The notes under the pieces are model-generated. The model saw only the letters and a list, made by a program, of their open reading frames with translations, was not told where the DNA came from and made no database searches. DNA of 64,000 bases, taken from contig NZ_CP125370.1 of NCBI RefSeq assembly GCF_030034735.1, positions 1,302,001 to 1,366,000 on the forward strand, written 5' to 3'. Shown here piece by piece: positions 1 through 8,165 of this stretch. This DNA comes from Paenibacillus sp. RC334. GTDB taxonomy: Bacteria; Bacillota; Bacilli; Paenibacillales; Paenibacillaceae. The position numbers were made by a program, and so were the translations under genes. The first letter of the stretch is position 1. Each line of letters starts with the position of its first letter.

Positions 1-1
1 G

Positions 2-220
2 CATGTAGGCATGACCCTATTTCAATATATCAATGCCATCCGCCTGGAGGGATCTTTTCGTGTTCTTATGAATACGGACCATTCCATCATACAAATTGCG
101 CTGGAGCACGGATTTCCGAACGAGAAATCTTTTGCCAGGGTATTTAAGAAGGTTTATCAGGTTACACCACATCAATACCGGAAAGGGAACAAGGGGTGTT
201 CTGGGGCCAGGAGTCAGTAA
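2..220 (+). CDS. AraC-family regulator, C-terminal fragment (gene enters from the left edge)
   Basis: The frame is open from the first bases and ends at a TAA at 218-220, so only the last 72 or so codons lie in the window. They match the second half of an AraC/XylS DNA-binding domain: a YINAIRLEGS helix, then the second helix-turn-helix with IIQIALEHGFPNEKSFARVF and the closing TPHQYRKG motif. The ligand-binding part lies outside, so the effector cannot be named. The secreted esterase gene follows 100 bases downstream on the same strand and could be its target, but that is inference. The apparent ATG at 11 is internal to the domain, not the true start. Confidence 0.85.
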   Translation, partial: HVGMTLFQYINAIRLEGSFRVLMNTDHSIIQIALEHGFPNEKSFARVFKKVYQVTPHQYRKGNKGCSGARSQ

Positions 221-282
221 ATGACCTTAATTAGGTTAATAAAAGGCGGGATGCAAATAAAAGAAATCATTAAAATAAACAA

Positions 283-295
283 TGTAAGCGTTTCA
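283..295. promoter_or_regulatory. cre-like site upstream of the esterase gene
   Basis: TGTAAGCGTTTCA resembles the CcpA catabolite-responsive element, with the central GCG and the flanking TG and CA ends, but is one base shorter than the usual 14-mer. It ends 26 bases before the esterase ATG, a position that would fit carbon-catabolite repression. It is a weak match read by eye. Confidence 0.35.
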
Positions 296-321
296 CAAAT
301 GGACCTGGGAGGTACGACATC

Positions 322-1647
322 ATGTTTAAACGGTTTAAAAAGGCTGCTAAAACAACCATGATATTTACTCTGGCTATCGGTACGACCCTGGCTTTCAGTT
401 CTGGTGCATGGGCCAAGGATATAAAGATACAGCCCACTTCATACCGGACGGTTGCGGAGGTTAAGGATTGGGGAGCAACCATTACGAAGATCATTGTTAA
501 CCTGGGTAAGCCGGTACCCAAAGATGCGATAACAAAGGATACATTTAAGGTGCATGTAGAAAGAAGCGATAGCAGGTTGGTAAATCCCTTTGTTGAAAAA
601 GGCAACCGGAAGATCACCAAGGCCTATGTATCGGACAAAAGCGGCAACCCTGTAAAGAAAACCGGAAACTACGTTGTATTGGAAATGGAGATCGGCCCGG
701 CCATAACATTAAGCTCCGCTATTCATTATGATGCAGGTTCCGGGTTTAACGGATGGAATGAAAACAAATACACGATCACGCAGCAAAAAGCTATTAAAAC
801 CCAATCAGGAACGATTTCCGGCTTGAAGATTGATACTTCCACAGGTGAGATACGGAAGCTTGTTGATCAATTTACAACCGGCAAAGCTTTTTTTGACGGG
901 GTTACTTTAACCTATGCGGACTATACGCCGGCAAAAGACAAAGTAAAAAACCCTCTAGTAATCTGGCTACACGGTATGGGGGAAGGAGGCACAGATCCAA
1001 CGATTCCGATCTCTGGAAATAAAGCGGCAAATTTTGCTTCTAAGGACATTCAATCCTATTTTGGCGGGGCTTATGTGTTGGCGCCTCAGACCCCAACCTA
1101 CTGGATGGATGGTTTTACAGGCTTTGGAGATGGAACCTCGAAGTATGAGCAAGCATTGATGTCCTTAATTAAGGACTACGTGGCCAAGAACAAAGACATT
1201 GATACAGATCGAATCTATATTGGCGGAGACTCCAACGGCGGATACATGACTATGCTGATGATCCGTGATTATAAAGACTATTTTGCAGCAGCTATGGTTG
1301 TGTGTGAAGCCTTGAAGGATAGCCTTATAACCGATGAACAAATTAGCGAAATGAAGGATCTGCCGATCTGGTTTGTGGCCGCCAAAACCGACACCATAGT
1401 ACCGCCCAACGATTATATGATTCCGACCTACAACCGTTTAGTGAATGCCGGAGCAAAGGATGTTCATATGTCGTTATTTGACAACGTAGTGGATACTTCC
1501 GGCTTGTACAAGAAGAGCGACAAAACACCGTATGAATACAATGGCCATTGGTCCTGGATTTACGTGTATAACAACGAAGTATCGAAGGTGATTAACGGAA
1601 AGAAAACAACGATGATGCAGTGGCTAGCCTCCAAAACATTGGACTGA
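322..1647 (+). CDS. secreted alpha/beta-hydrolase esterase (Ig-like N-terminal domain)
   Basis: A 441-residue exported hydrolase. Residues 1-31 form a Sec signal peptide (basic start, hydrophobic core, cleavage near GAWA-KD). Residues 32 to about 165 look like the beta-sandwich N-terminal domain of the esterase / PHB-depolymerase-like group. The catalytic alpha/beta-hydrolase domain follows: oxyanion segment IWLHGMGEGG, nucleophile elbow GGDSNGGYM, acid AAKTDTIVPP and a histidine in YNGHWSW near the end. The family cleaves ester bonds of polymers or small acyl esters; the substrate here is unknown. The start is supported by GGGAGG nine bases upstream. A cre-like sequence lies just upstream. 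It appears to be a single-gene unit. Confidence 0.85.
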   Translation: MFKRFKKAAKTTMIFTLAIGTTLAFSSGAWAKDIKIQPTSYRTVAEVKDWGATITKIIVNLGKPVPKDAITKDTFKVHVERSDSRLVNPFVEKGNRKITKAYVSDKSGNPVKKTGNYVVLEMEIGPAITLSSAIHYDAGSGFNGWNENKYTITQQKAIKTQSGTISGLKIDTSTGEIRKLVDQFTTGKAFFDGVTLTYADYTPAKDKVKNPLVIWLHGMGEGGTDPTIPISGNKAANFASKDIQSYFGGAYVLAPQTPTYWMDGFTGFGDGTSKYEQALMSLIKDYVAKNKDIDTDRIYIGGDSNGGYMTMLMIRDYKDYFAAAMVVCEALKDSLITDEQISEMKDLPIWFVAAKTDTIVPPNDYMIPTYNRLVNAGAKDVHMSLFDNVVDTSGLYKKSDKTPYEYNGHWSWIYVYNNEVSKVINGKKTTMMQWLASKTLD

Positions 1648-1690
1648 AAGGTATAGCTATGTAAATAAAAAGGTTATTTATCGTTAAACA

Positions 1691-1729
1691 GTAAAGCCTC
1701 TCATCAGCTTCTTAGAGTGATGGGGGGCT
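1691..1729 (-). terminator. terminator-like hairpin between convergent genes
   Basis: AGCCTCTCATCA at 1695-1706 pairs, with G-T wobbles, to TGATGGGGGGCT at 1718-1729. Read on the minus strand a short T run follows, so it suits the minus-strand fragment that ends at 1732. Confidence 0.55.
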
Positions 1730-1731
1730 AG

Positions 1732-2301
1732 TTACTTCATAAATACTTTTATACAGACAACTGTTTCAGAATTTTTTTCCAGGGTTTGAACGGATACGCC
1801 AGATTCCAAGAACAAGGAATAGCTTTTATTGTTTTGCGTCCATGCTGCTTGATTTACTACATTATTATTCCCCTTTATTGTGATGTCAGTACCATGTATA
1901 TCCTTTTTGGAGACTTGACTATAAATTTCATAATTTCCGCTAATATCCTCGCTGCCTTCCGCTACTCTATAACGATTGGTATCTTTGCCATTGCTATAAA
2001 AAACTTCAACGATTGAATTGCTTATGACTTGGATCAAATCTTGCTTGTATTCATCAGTAAGGATTGAAGGTGCATAAGTTGCAAAGCCTACAGATTTTTC
2101 AGCAGCTTGTAATGTTTTAAATTCTACAAGCGGATTCGGAATTTGTACATTTTCCTCTTGTGGTGTATGAATAGTAATGGTTTGTTGAGTAACGTTAACC
2201 GTTTTAGGATTGGAGAAAAGAATATTGTATATTTTTACTGGAACATATACATTACCTTTTACAGTTGTAGGAGCAGCACCTAATTTGGTTGGGGCGGACA
2301 T
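1732..2301 (-). pseudogene. 5'-truncated surface protein: copper amine oxidase N-like stub plus DUF4367-like domain
   Basis: The 189 codons begin abruptly inside a copper-amine-oxidase N-terminal repeat (VKGNVYVPVKIYNILF) and continue into a DUF4367-like region with the typical FKTLQAAEKSVGF opening, EDISGNYEIY core and AAWTQNNKSYSL segment. No Shine-Dalgarno sequence precedes the ATG at 2301 and no signal peptide is present, although relatives are exported. The upstream DNA holds an unrelated terminator. I infer that the 5' part was lost and that this is a decayed gene. A short intact protein is possible but less likely. Confidence 0.6.
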
Positions 2302-2340
2302 ACCAATTGCACAACATGGACGGCATGATGTGAAAATGCC

Positions 2341-2367
2341 AAAAACCCTTGTTGTAGCAAGGGGTTA
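2341..2367 (-). terminator. Rho-independent terminator (minus strand)
   Basis: CCCTTG at 2346-2351 pairs with CAAGGG at 2358-2363, followed on the minus strand by TTTTT. It stands between two minus-strand fragments and would end the frame that stops at 2385. Confidence 0.65.
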
Positions 2368-2384
2368 GGAGATGTTAACTCTGA

Positions 2385-2642
2385 TCAGATTTTTTTGAGG
2401 CTCTCATGAGTTCGTTGAACTTTTGAGTAGCCTTTTTTCTTTGGTTTGATTACATGCAAATAAGACGGCTCATTATATCTCAGAGAGCGCCTCCAGACAG
2501 ACCATCTGCTAGAAGATTCAATCCAGAATAAAAAATGTAATCCGAGAAAAACATTAGACGTAAAAATGATGCTCCAACCTTTCTCTGTCTTCTGAGGAAG
2601 CGCCCAAATACTTGAAGCAGCAGCGAAGAATCCAGATGATGA
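2385..2642 (-). pseudogene. possible C-terminal remnant of an unknown membrane protein
   Basis: An open minus-strand frame of 85 codons runs from a stop at 2645 to a TGA at 2385, with no ATG, GTG or TTG behind a ribosome site at its beginning. The translation contains a hydrophobic stretch (FLGLHFLFWIE) and a basic tail ending ESLKKI, and a good terminator follows 18 bases later. That arrangement suggests the end of a gene whose front is gone. I do not recognise the family. A chance open frame cannot be excluded. Confidence 0.35.
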
Positions 2643-2644
2643 TT

Positions 2645-2673
2645 AGCTATCACTCATTTGAGTGGCTTTTTTT
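2645..2673 (+). terminator. Rho-independent terminator (plus strand)
   Basis: CACTCA-TT-TGAGTG flanked by AGC/GCT and followed by seven T residues. No intact plus-strand gene precedes it, so it may be left over from a lost gene or serve read-through from the left. Apart from the remnant above, the 445 bases between 2302 and 2746 show nothing else I can name. Confidence 0.6.
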
Positions 2674-2746
2674 ATCTTACATCTTTATGGTTATAATAAT
2701 GTAGACATGATCAAAATGCTGTTGGACTGAAGGGATTGAAGATGAA

Positions 2747-3199
2747 ATGACACTACCTATTTCTTTGCCAGATATTTCACAAAGGCCGCATCATCTGACG
2801 GTGGAACGAAAAATGGAGGCGTCCCCTGTTGTCCTGTATCAAGCGTGGACCAAGCAGTTCGAGCAATGGTTTGCAGCCCCAGGGTCCGTAATCATGGACG
2901 CCCGAGTGAATACAGCCTTCTTTTTCGAAACGCATTTTGAGGGAAAACGTCATCCGCATTACGGAAGATTTCTAAGACTTGAACCAGATCGCCTTATCGA
3001 ATTGACCTGGGTTACTGGGGAAGGGGGCACAAAGGGGCATGAAACGGTGCTCACCGTTGAGCTTAAACTCAGCGGAAATGGCACACAGCTTCGCCTAACG
3101 CACGCAGGTTTTCCAGATACAAATTCGAGGGACCAGCACGAGCGGGCATGGCCGATGGTACTTGATCAGCTCGACAAGAAGATGATGACCAATAGCTGA
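2747..3199 (+). CDS. SRPBCC-family protein (AHSA1 / CalC-like)
   Basis: A 150-residue protein with the START/SRPBCC helix-grip pattern: an early [17 protein letters not shown] segment, the EQWFAAPGS turn, beta strands around [17 protein letters not shown], and a closing amphipathic helix [25 protein letters not shown]. The family binds small hydrophobic ligands and includes many stand-alone bacterial AHSA1-like proteins of unknown role. No signal peptide is seen, so it is cytoplasmic. The ribosome site is weak (AAGGG well upstream of the ATG). It is monocistronic and convergent with spoVB. Function beyond family level cannot be given. Confidence 0.8.
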   Translation: MTLPISLPDISQRPHHLTVERKMEASPVVLYQAWTKQFEQWFAAPGSVIMDARVNTAFFFETHFEGKRHPHYGRFLRLEPDRLIELTWVTGEGGTKGHETVLTVELKLSGNGTQLRLTHAGFPDTNSRDQHERAWPMVLDQLDKKMMTNS

Positions 3200-3234
3200 T
3201 TAGAAATCTGAAAGCTAATAATATTATCAAATAG

Positions 3235-3276
3235 AAAAAGGCATCTCACGAGTTTAATAAACTTGTGGGAGGCCTT
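3235..3276. terminator. bidirectional terminator between the SRPBCC gene and spoVB
   Basis: AAGGCATCTCACGAGTTT pairs with AAACTTGTGGGAGGCCTT around an AATA loop. The minus-strand side is followed by a TTTTTC run, so it mainly serves spoVB, whose stop abuts it. Confidence 0.75.
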
Positions 3277-3278
3277 CC

Positions 3279-4769
3279 CTACTCTTCGAAAACGCTCTTT
3301 AATCGTACCTTCAAATACATAGCACACCAGAAGCAGTAATGGAGTACCTCTACAATCATATGAACAGTCTCCGGCCAGCCCAATGAGGATAACGCCTTGG
3401 AACACAGCGTACCAACGATAAGAATGGCTTCAAAAACTAAAATGTCCATCAACAGCACAATGGCTGTACGGGGGTTGGTTCGTTGGAAGGGTTGTAGGGC
3501 TTTGAAATTCCAGGCCGTTGCGATCAGCTCCAGCATGATGATTCCCAGGGACATGCCGGCATATCCAAGACCGGGAATGGAAACTAAGGAATAAAGAATG
3601 ATGAAATTGGCAAGGACTCCTGTTCCAAGGCCAATAAAGGGAGTTTTCTTCCGATTTTGTGCCCATAAGATGCTTGTTGTAATTTCCCGCAATCCGACGA
3701 GTAACGGTAACATCGCCAATGATTTAATGGGGATCTCAGCACTTTGCATACCAAAAACAAATAGGGAAATTTCTGAGGCATATTCAAAAATGAAGAAACC
3801 AGAGGCTAATCCCCACACCCATGCTACCTGAAGGGCGGTATGGCTTTTTTTGTAGAATAAGCTATACTCCTTATTTTGCCAATCTGAAGTTATTTTCATC
3901 GTGAGCGTATGTGTTAATGAGCCTGTAATTAAAGTAGGCATATAAGCGACGACAAGAGCGATACCTGTGACAATACCGAACATCTCCGCTGCTTCTTTGG
4001 AAGAAACCCCGGCAACCTGTAATCGTTGAGGGATGATGATCGCATCCATAAAGTCGGAAGTTGGGATAAGCAAGCGTGTAAGTGCAATAGCAAAGGAAGC
4101 TTGTACCACTAAAGGTAAATCTGCTCGACTTGATGGGGGGGATAAAGCTACAGAGGGACGGTTATACATAAAAAAAGCAGTAAGCACAGCAAAGGCTAAC
4201 AATGCGCCTGTAAAAGTTCCCAGTACCGCTCCGCCTACAGCAAACTCGATGCCGGATTGAATAAATAGTGGCACCAGCAACATTAAAGTACCGATCCGGG
4301 CGGTTTGCTCTATGATTTCCGAAAGGGCAATCGCAGTGTACCTTTCAAGCCCTTGCAAATATCCGCGCAGCAGACTTAGCAAGGGAACGGCCAGTATAGC
4401 AGGGGAGAGGCATCGAATTACAAAATCGAGCTGTGGATAGCCGAGCAAATTAGCGATCGGCTTTGATAGCCAAAAGGTTAAGATACTGCATGCCAATCCT
4501 GTGAGAATCAGGAATATCGCAAATACTTTGAACAACCGCCAGCCTCTTGCTGTATGTTTAGCTGTAAACATACCCAAAGCTGTCGGCAATCCCCCTGAAA
4601 TAATCATCAATATTAAGCTATAGAAGGAATAGGCTAGCTGATAAAGGCCCATTCCTTCAGCTCCAACAAGTCGTGTCATAAATACTTTTCCAACCAAACC
4701 GATGGCTTTTACAACAATCATCGCATTAGCTCTCACCATGGTTTGTTTTAATATAAGAGGTAATTTCAA
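3279..4769 (-). CDS. spoVB: stage V sporulation protein B-like flippase
   Basis: A polytopic membrane protein of about 496 residues with roughly 14 hydrophobic segments, of the MVF/MATE-like polysaccharide-flippase superfamily. The opening, with QTMVRANAMIVVKAIGLVGK and then RLVGAEGMGLYQLAYSF, is characteristic of SpoVB. In Bacillus SpoVB is needed for spore cortex synthesis, probably moving lipid-linked precursors across the forespore membrane. The length agrees with Bacillus SpoVB (about 518). The start chosen is TTG at 4769, with GGGGTGG eight bases before it; the GTG at 4781 overlaps that ribosome site and is less likely. Paralogues such as YtgP share the fold, so the spoVB label is good but not certain. 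Confidence 0.8.
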   Translation of the reverse strand: MKLPLILKQTMVRANAMIVVKAIGLVGKVFMTRLVGAEGMGLYQLAYSFYSLILMIISGGLPTALGMFTAKHTARGWRLFKVFAIFLILTGLACSILTFWLSKPIANLLGYPQLDFVIRCLSPAILAVPLLSLLRGYLQGLERYTAIALSEIIEQTARIGTLMLLVPLFIQSGIEFAVGGAVLGTFTGALLAFAVLTAFFMYNRPSVALSPPSSRADLPLVVQASFAIALTRLLIPTSDFMDAIIIPQRLQVAGVSSKEAAEMFGIVTGIALVVAYMPTLITGSLTHTLTMKITSDWQNKEYSLFYKKSHTALQVAWVWGLASGFFIFEYASEISLFVFGMQSAEIPIKSLAMLPLLVGLREITTSILWAQNRKKTPFIGLGTGVLANFIILYSLVSIPGLGYAGMSLGIIMLELIATAWNFKALQPFQRTNPRTAIVLLMDILVFEAILIVGTLCSKALSSLGWPETVHMIVEVLHYCFWCAMYLKVRLKSVFEE

Positions 4770-4856
4770 ATCATTTTCCACCCCATTAGAAGCTGTCCAT
4801 TTTATTCCTATGACAGCAACCTCCGGGATATGAACAAGTCTTAAGGGTCATGATGC

Positions 4857-5984
4857 TTAATCTTGTATATGAATCAACAAATATTTGGTATTTTTATCCC
4901 ACCCTAAGTCAAAGGGGACTCTGAAACGGTCTGCGGTATGGGAGTTGACTAAGGGATAGCCACTCTGATCAAATCCGACTACAACCGAGAAGTGGTCTAC
5001 GTCTCCTTGTAATACGTAAGCAATTAAATCACCTGGAAGCAACTGGGGCTTGTTAACATGCTGCTGTCGTTCATTGACCGATTGGACAATATCGGAGAAG
5101 CTTCCTTGTTCTATAATCCTTCCATAGCCGGAGCGTAGCAGAAAATTTTTAAATGCGTCCGTTTGAACCCAGGATTGGCTTCCATCGTTGCGATACAAGT
5201 AATGCCACCCTGATTTCATAGGAAGCCCTCCGCCTTCCTCCTTGTCCCCGATAACTTGGGAGGAGAAGTTGGTACAATCGCCTCCTTTGGAGTTATAATC
5301 CAGGTATTTTTGATTATATCGCTGACCATTACCTGCTCCCCATGTCGTTCCTGCATACTTGTTCGCATAGTCAACGGCGCGGGCCCTGTTGTATTTATGA
5401 ATAACCCTTTCTGGTGTTGCCGGATCTTTATGGGGAGTAAAAAATAAGTCGGATTTTTGAATCTTTTTTGAATTCTCTTCCAGAGGATCTGAATACCATT
5501 CACGTTCCACGTACCAACGATTATCTCTTTTTCTCAGTGTAATGCCATGACGTGTTCCAATTCCAAAATCATGCCGACCGGGATAGCTGTCGATATACTC
5601 ATAGCTCAATTTCAAGGACTGAACAAGTGACACTTTTGCCGTATCGCCCAACACTATGGCCCGGGCTATCCGAATGGAACTTTTCGCATTCACAAATTTT
5701 ATTTTTCGAAGCTTGGCCCATTCATGAATATATTCGGCCCTGTTTAGTTCATGAAGGTACGCATATTGGCTGCTTCGTTTATCTTTAAATAAGTAATGGT
5801 CTTCGATATGCGTTTTGTCCTGATCCATTAACAACCGGGTACGGTCATCAAACAGTTCTTGAAGAAAGGGGGTAACGTTATCCTGTTTAGCTGGCTCGGC
5901 TTGTGCATGAAATAAAGAGAAGCTGTAAGCCGGAATTATTATTAAGATCATGCACAGCAATTGTAATTTTCTGATCCTAAGCAC
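4857..5984 (-). CDS. exported amidase-domain protein (Amidase_6-like, Cys/His)
   Basis: A 375-residue protein with an N-terminal signal sequence (hydrophobic residues 8-26) and a C-terminal putative amidase domain. The domain, from about residue 205, opens RAVDYANKYAGTTW, carries the likely catalytic cysteine in SKGGDCTNFSSQVI and the histidine in GDVDHFSVVVGF, and ends HTADRFRVPFD. Relatives are NlpC/CHAP-like peptidase or amidase folds thought to act on cell-wall peptides. The middle part resembles a stress-exposed adaptor with no named domain. The start is GTG at 5984 behind AAGGAGA, three bases after the sortase stop, so the two are translationally coupled. The context points to cell-surface remodelling. 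Confidence 0.8.
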   Translation of the reverse strand: MLRIRKLQLLCMILIIIPAYSFSLFHAQAEPAKQDNVTPFLQELFDDRTRLLMDQDKTHIEDHYLFKDKRSSQYAYLHELNRAEYIHEWAKLRKIKFVNAKSSIRIARAIVLGDTAKVSLVQSLKLSYEYIDSYPGRHDFGIGTRHGITLRKRDNRWYVEREWYSDPLEENSKKIQKSDLFFTPHKDPATPERVIHKYNRARAVDYANKYAGTTWGAGNGQRYNQKYLDYNSKGGDCTNFSSQVIGDKEEGGGLPMKSGWHYLYRNDGSQSWVQTDAFKNFLLRSGYGRIIEQGSFSDIVQSVNERQQHVNKPQLLPGDLIAYVLQGDVDHFSVVVGFDQSGYPLVNSHTADRFRVPFDLGWDKNTKYLLIHIQD

Positions 5985-5986
5985 AA

Positions 5987-6694
5987 TTATTCATTCTCCT
6001 TGAAAATAATTGGGTTGTTTTTGGAATTGTCCTTGTTTTGAACCGTAATTTTCTCACAGGCTGAATTCATGTGTGTTAATTTGGTAAAGACGACCAGCCT
6101 TCCTTCATGCTCCTTCTTGCTTCGACTGTAGCGTCCGGCACAGGTAATCAAGTTTAAACGGTGTTCTTCTGTAGGGCCAAAAATCGTTTGAATCGGTGCT
6201 TCAGAGGTTAAGTAAAATTTTACCGACTCCACAACAAACTGTAGCTTACAACCGTCATCGCCAGTCACATACACAAAATCCCCCCTTTTCAGTTTTTTAA
6301 GAGGATAAAAAACTGCCGGGCCTGTGTATGTATCAACATGACCATCCATAATTGCATTACCTGCCGCTCCTGGCAATATACCAGTAGATAAATAACCTAC
6401 TCGATCCGTGTTGCCTGGAACGCCCATTTGACCATTTTTTAAGTAGGTTACCGGTTCTATAATCGAATGAATACGAACCGCAGGAATATCGATTTTACGT
6501 GGAATGCTCCCTTGGAAAGGTTTACTTTTAACCTGTAAGGGCTTCGTCGTTTTAGTTTGTTGAATTTCAGGCTTAGCTGGGGTGTGGCTGGAGTTAGCAT
6601 GGGAGCTACCTTGAGGTTCAGCCGAAGATGAACAGCTCGTACTACCCAGCAAAATCAATAGCACAATGACACGAATAATCCACTTATTGTTCAT
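5987..6694 (-). CDS. class F-like sortase
   Basis: A 235-residue sortase. Residues 5-22 form a membrane anchor, followed by a Ser/Thr/Pro/Lys-rich spacer (about 25-60) and the sortase beta-barrel. The catalytic triad is visible: histidine in NAIMDGHVDTYTG, cysteine in LNLITCAGRYS, arginine in EHEGRLVVFTKL. The compact domain and motifs fit the class F group better than classes A to C. Sortases cleave an LPXTG-type signal and join the protein to an amino group on the cell wall. The gene next upstream encodes a protein ending in LPKTG, the likely substrate. No Shine-Dalgarno sequence is seen before the ATG at 6694, and a stable hairpin sits 11 bases before it. Confidence 0.85.
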   Translation of the reverse strand: MNNKWIIRVIVLLILLGSTSCSSSAEPQGSSHANSSHTPAKPEIQQTKTTKPLQVKSKPFQGSIPRKIDIPAVRIHSIIEPVTYLKNGQMGVPGNTDRVGYLSTGILPGAAGNAIMDGHVDTYTGPAVFYPLKKLKRGDFVYVTGDDGCKLQFVVESVKFYLTSEAPIQTIFGPTEEHRLNLITCAGRYSRSKKEHEGRLVVFTKLTHMNSACEKITVQNKDNSKNNPIIFKENE

Positions 6695-6705
6695 ATGAAG
6701 AAAGA

Positions 6706-6731
6706 GAGAGGGTTAACAAGCTAACCCTCTC
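6706..6731 (-). terminator. hairpin between the LPKTG gene and the sortase gene
   Basis: A perfect 10-bp stem, GAGAGGGTTA (6706-6715) with TAACCCTCTC (6722-6731), loop of six. On the minus strand it lies after the LPKTG stop and ends 11 bases before the sortase ATG. A pyrimidine run (TTTCTTC) follows. It may be a leaky terminator or an RNA-processing or stability element that lowers sortase relative to its substrate. Confidence 0.6.
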
Positions 6732-6744
6732 CTTTTACCCCTCC

Positions 6745-7053
6745 CTAATTCATTTGCTCGCTCGCGCCACCGAATCCGGTTTTTGGTAATTTAGTAGCCT
6801 TTGCTTTTATACTTTTCGCATGAATGCTTTTTTCTCCAATCATTTTGGCAGGTGCAGCTTCACGCGCATGTAGCTTGTGGACTTTCTCATGTTTGCTCTT
6901 GGCGTGCAGCTTGTGTTCATGTTTCGCATGAGCCTTAACCTTATGTTGGTGCATTTTGTGTTCATGCTTTTCCGTTGTGGGTGCTGCAGATACCATTGAT
7001 CCTGCTGACAGAAGTACAGCCAGGGACGCTACAGTCAATATTGCTTTTTTCAT
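6745..7053 (-). CDS. secreted His/Lys-rich protein ending in an LPKTG sorting motif without membrane anchor
   Basis: A 102-residue exported protein. Residues 1-23 are a signal peptide (MKKAILTVAS start, cleavage near VSA-APTT). The mature part is dominated by His, Lys, Ala and Glu, with many HEHK, HKVHAK and KHEHKLHAK-type repeats, which suggests binding of metal, nucleic acid or teichoic acid. It ends LPKTGFGGASEQMN: the motif is a perfect LPXTG, but the usual hydrophobic stretch and basic tail are absent. Start ATG at 7053 has AAGGAGG seven bases upstream, much stronger than the upstream in-frame codon at 7086. A sortase gene follows directly. I know no named family. Confidence 0.8.
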   Translation of the reverse strand: MKKAILTVASLAVLLSAGSMVSAAPTTEKHEHKMHQHKVKAHAKHEHKLHAKSKHEKVHKLHAREAAPAKMIGEKSIHAKSIKAKATKLPKTGFGGASEQMN

Positions 7054-7166
7054 GTTATTGCCTCCTTGAGATAGTTGGTAATTCATAAATATATTTTCCG
7101 TATGAAGAACGTTTTATGTAGCCAATGATTTCAAAGGAAAGGATTGGATCGGAACTTTCCAACTCT

Positions 7167-7949
7167 TTACTTATTCACCTCAATAAGTCCTTCAGGAGTC
7201 TCACGATTGGCAAGCAGTTCGGATACGGTGACGAAGGTAAAGCCTCTTTTTTTCAGCTCAGGTAAAATGATTTTGAGGGCTTCAACGGTTTGTGTACTTT
7301 TATATACATAATCGTGCATGAGGACGATATCGCCATTGCGAGCATTACGAAGTACCTTATTGGCGATCCGGTGTACACCGGGCTTCCGCCAATCCAGGGT
7401 GTCCTGATGCCAGGACCATAAAATTAATTTAAGCCCTTTTTCTTTAGATAGTCTGACGAGCGAGTCGGTATAGGAACCACCCGGTGGACGGAAAAGATGG
7501 GTTTCAACCCCTGTTGCTTGAACGATGCTGGCTTGGCCCTGATCCATTTCAGACAGAGCTTTGTTACGGGAAATATTATGGAAGGATGGATGATGGAAAG
7601 TATGGTTGCCAACCTCATGGCCTTCTTTTCGTTCCCGTTTAACAATGTCAGGGAGTTTTTCTACACGGCTGCCGACGACAAAGAAGGTCGCTTTGGCGTC
7701 ATATTGCTTGAGTAAATCCAGAATGGCGGGCGTTTTGCTTTCATCCGGTCCGTCGTCGAATGTGAGGGCAATTACCTTGCGCTGGGTAGGAACTTCCCAT
7801 ACAATGTCGCCACGTTCTTCATAATAGGCTCTACCCTTTGTTGGTGCAGGGGAGGCATACGAGGCGGCCTCGGTATAGGGTGTGGCGCAAAAGCTGGCAC
7901 AGAACAACGAAACAACGATACTTGCAGACAGTAATCGGTTATATTTCAT
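7167..7949 (-). CDS. secreted polysaccharide deacetylase (NodB domain)
   Basis: A 260-residue carbohydrate esterase family 4 enzyme with a signal peptide (residues 1-28). All five NodB motifs are visible in order: TFDDGPD with the catalytic base and metal aspartate, the zinc pair in NHTFHHPSFH, RPPGGSY, DTLDW, and LMHD with the final histidine. Such enzymes remove acetyl groups from N-acetylglucosamine or N-acetylmuramic residues in peptidoglycan or chitin. It stands upstream of the sortase cluster in the same direction, separated by 113 bases, and probably has its own promoter. The exact polymer cannot be told from the sequence. Confidence 0.9.
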   Translation of the reverse strand: MKYNRLLSASIVVSLFCASFCATPYTEAASYASPAPTKGRAYYEERGDIVWEVPTQRKVIALTFDDGPDESKTPAILDLLKQYDAKATFFVVGSRVEKLPDIVKRERKEGHEVGNHTFHHPSFHNISRNKALSEMDQGQASIVQATGVETHLFRPPGGSYTDSLVRLSKEKGLKLILWSWHQDTLDWRKPGVHRIANKVLRNARNGDIVLMHDYVYKSTQTVEALKIILPELKKRGFTFVTVSELLANRETPEGLIEVNK

Positions 7950-8080
7950 TAGGCTTCTTCTCCGTTCTGACGTTTTCTCACATTAGCTTGCCAAGAAGGA
8001 GCACATACCATTCCTCGTTCCCAAAATTTATCTGCTTCTAATTCAGTTAAATTCCTGTCCAAAATGTAAAATAAATACGT

Positions 8081-8140
8081 AAAAACCTCCAGCTTCGTAA
8101 TATGCCGATGGTCGGCTGTTCACGAAATTGGAGGTTTTTT
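8081..8140. terminator. bidirectional terminator
   Basis: AAAAACCTCCAGCTTCGT pairs with ACGAAATTGGAGGTTTTTT around an inner GCCGATGGTCGGC hairpin. T runs on both sides. It separates the deacetylase promoter region from the next minus-strand gene. Confidence 0.75.
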
Positions 8141-8165
8141 GTTTTGTGACTGAATGGATCGAGCG

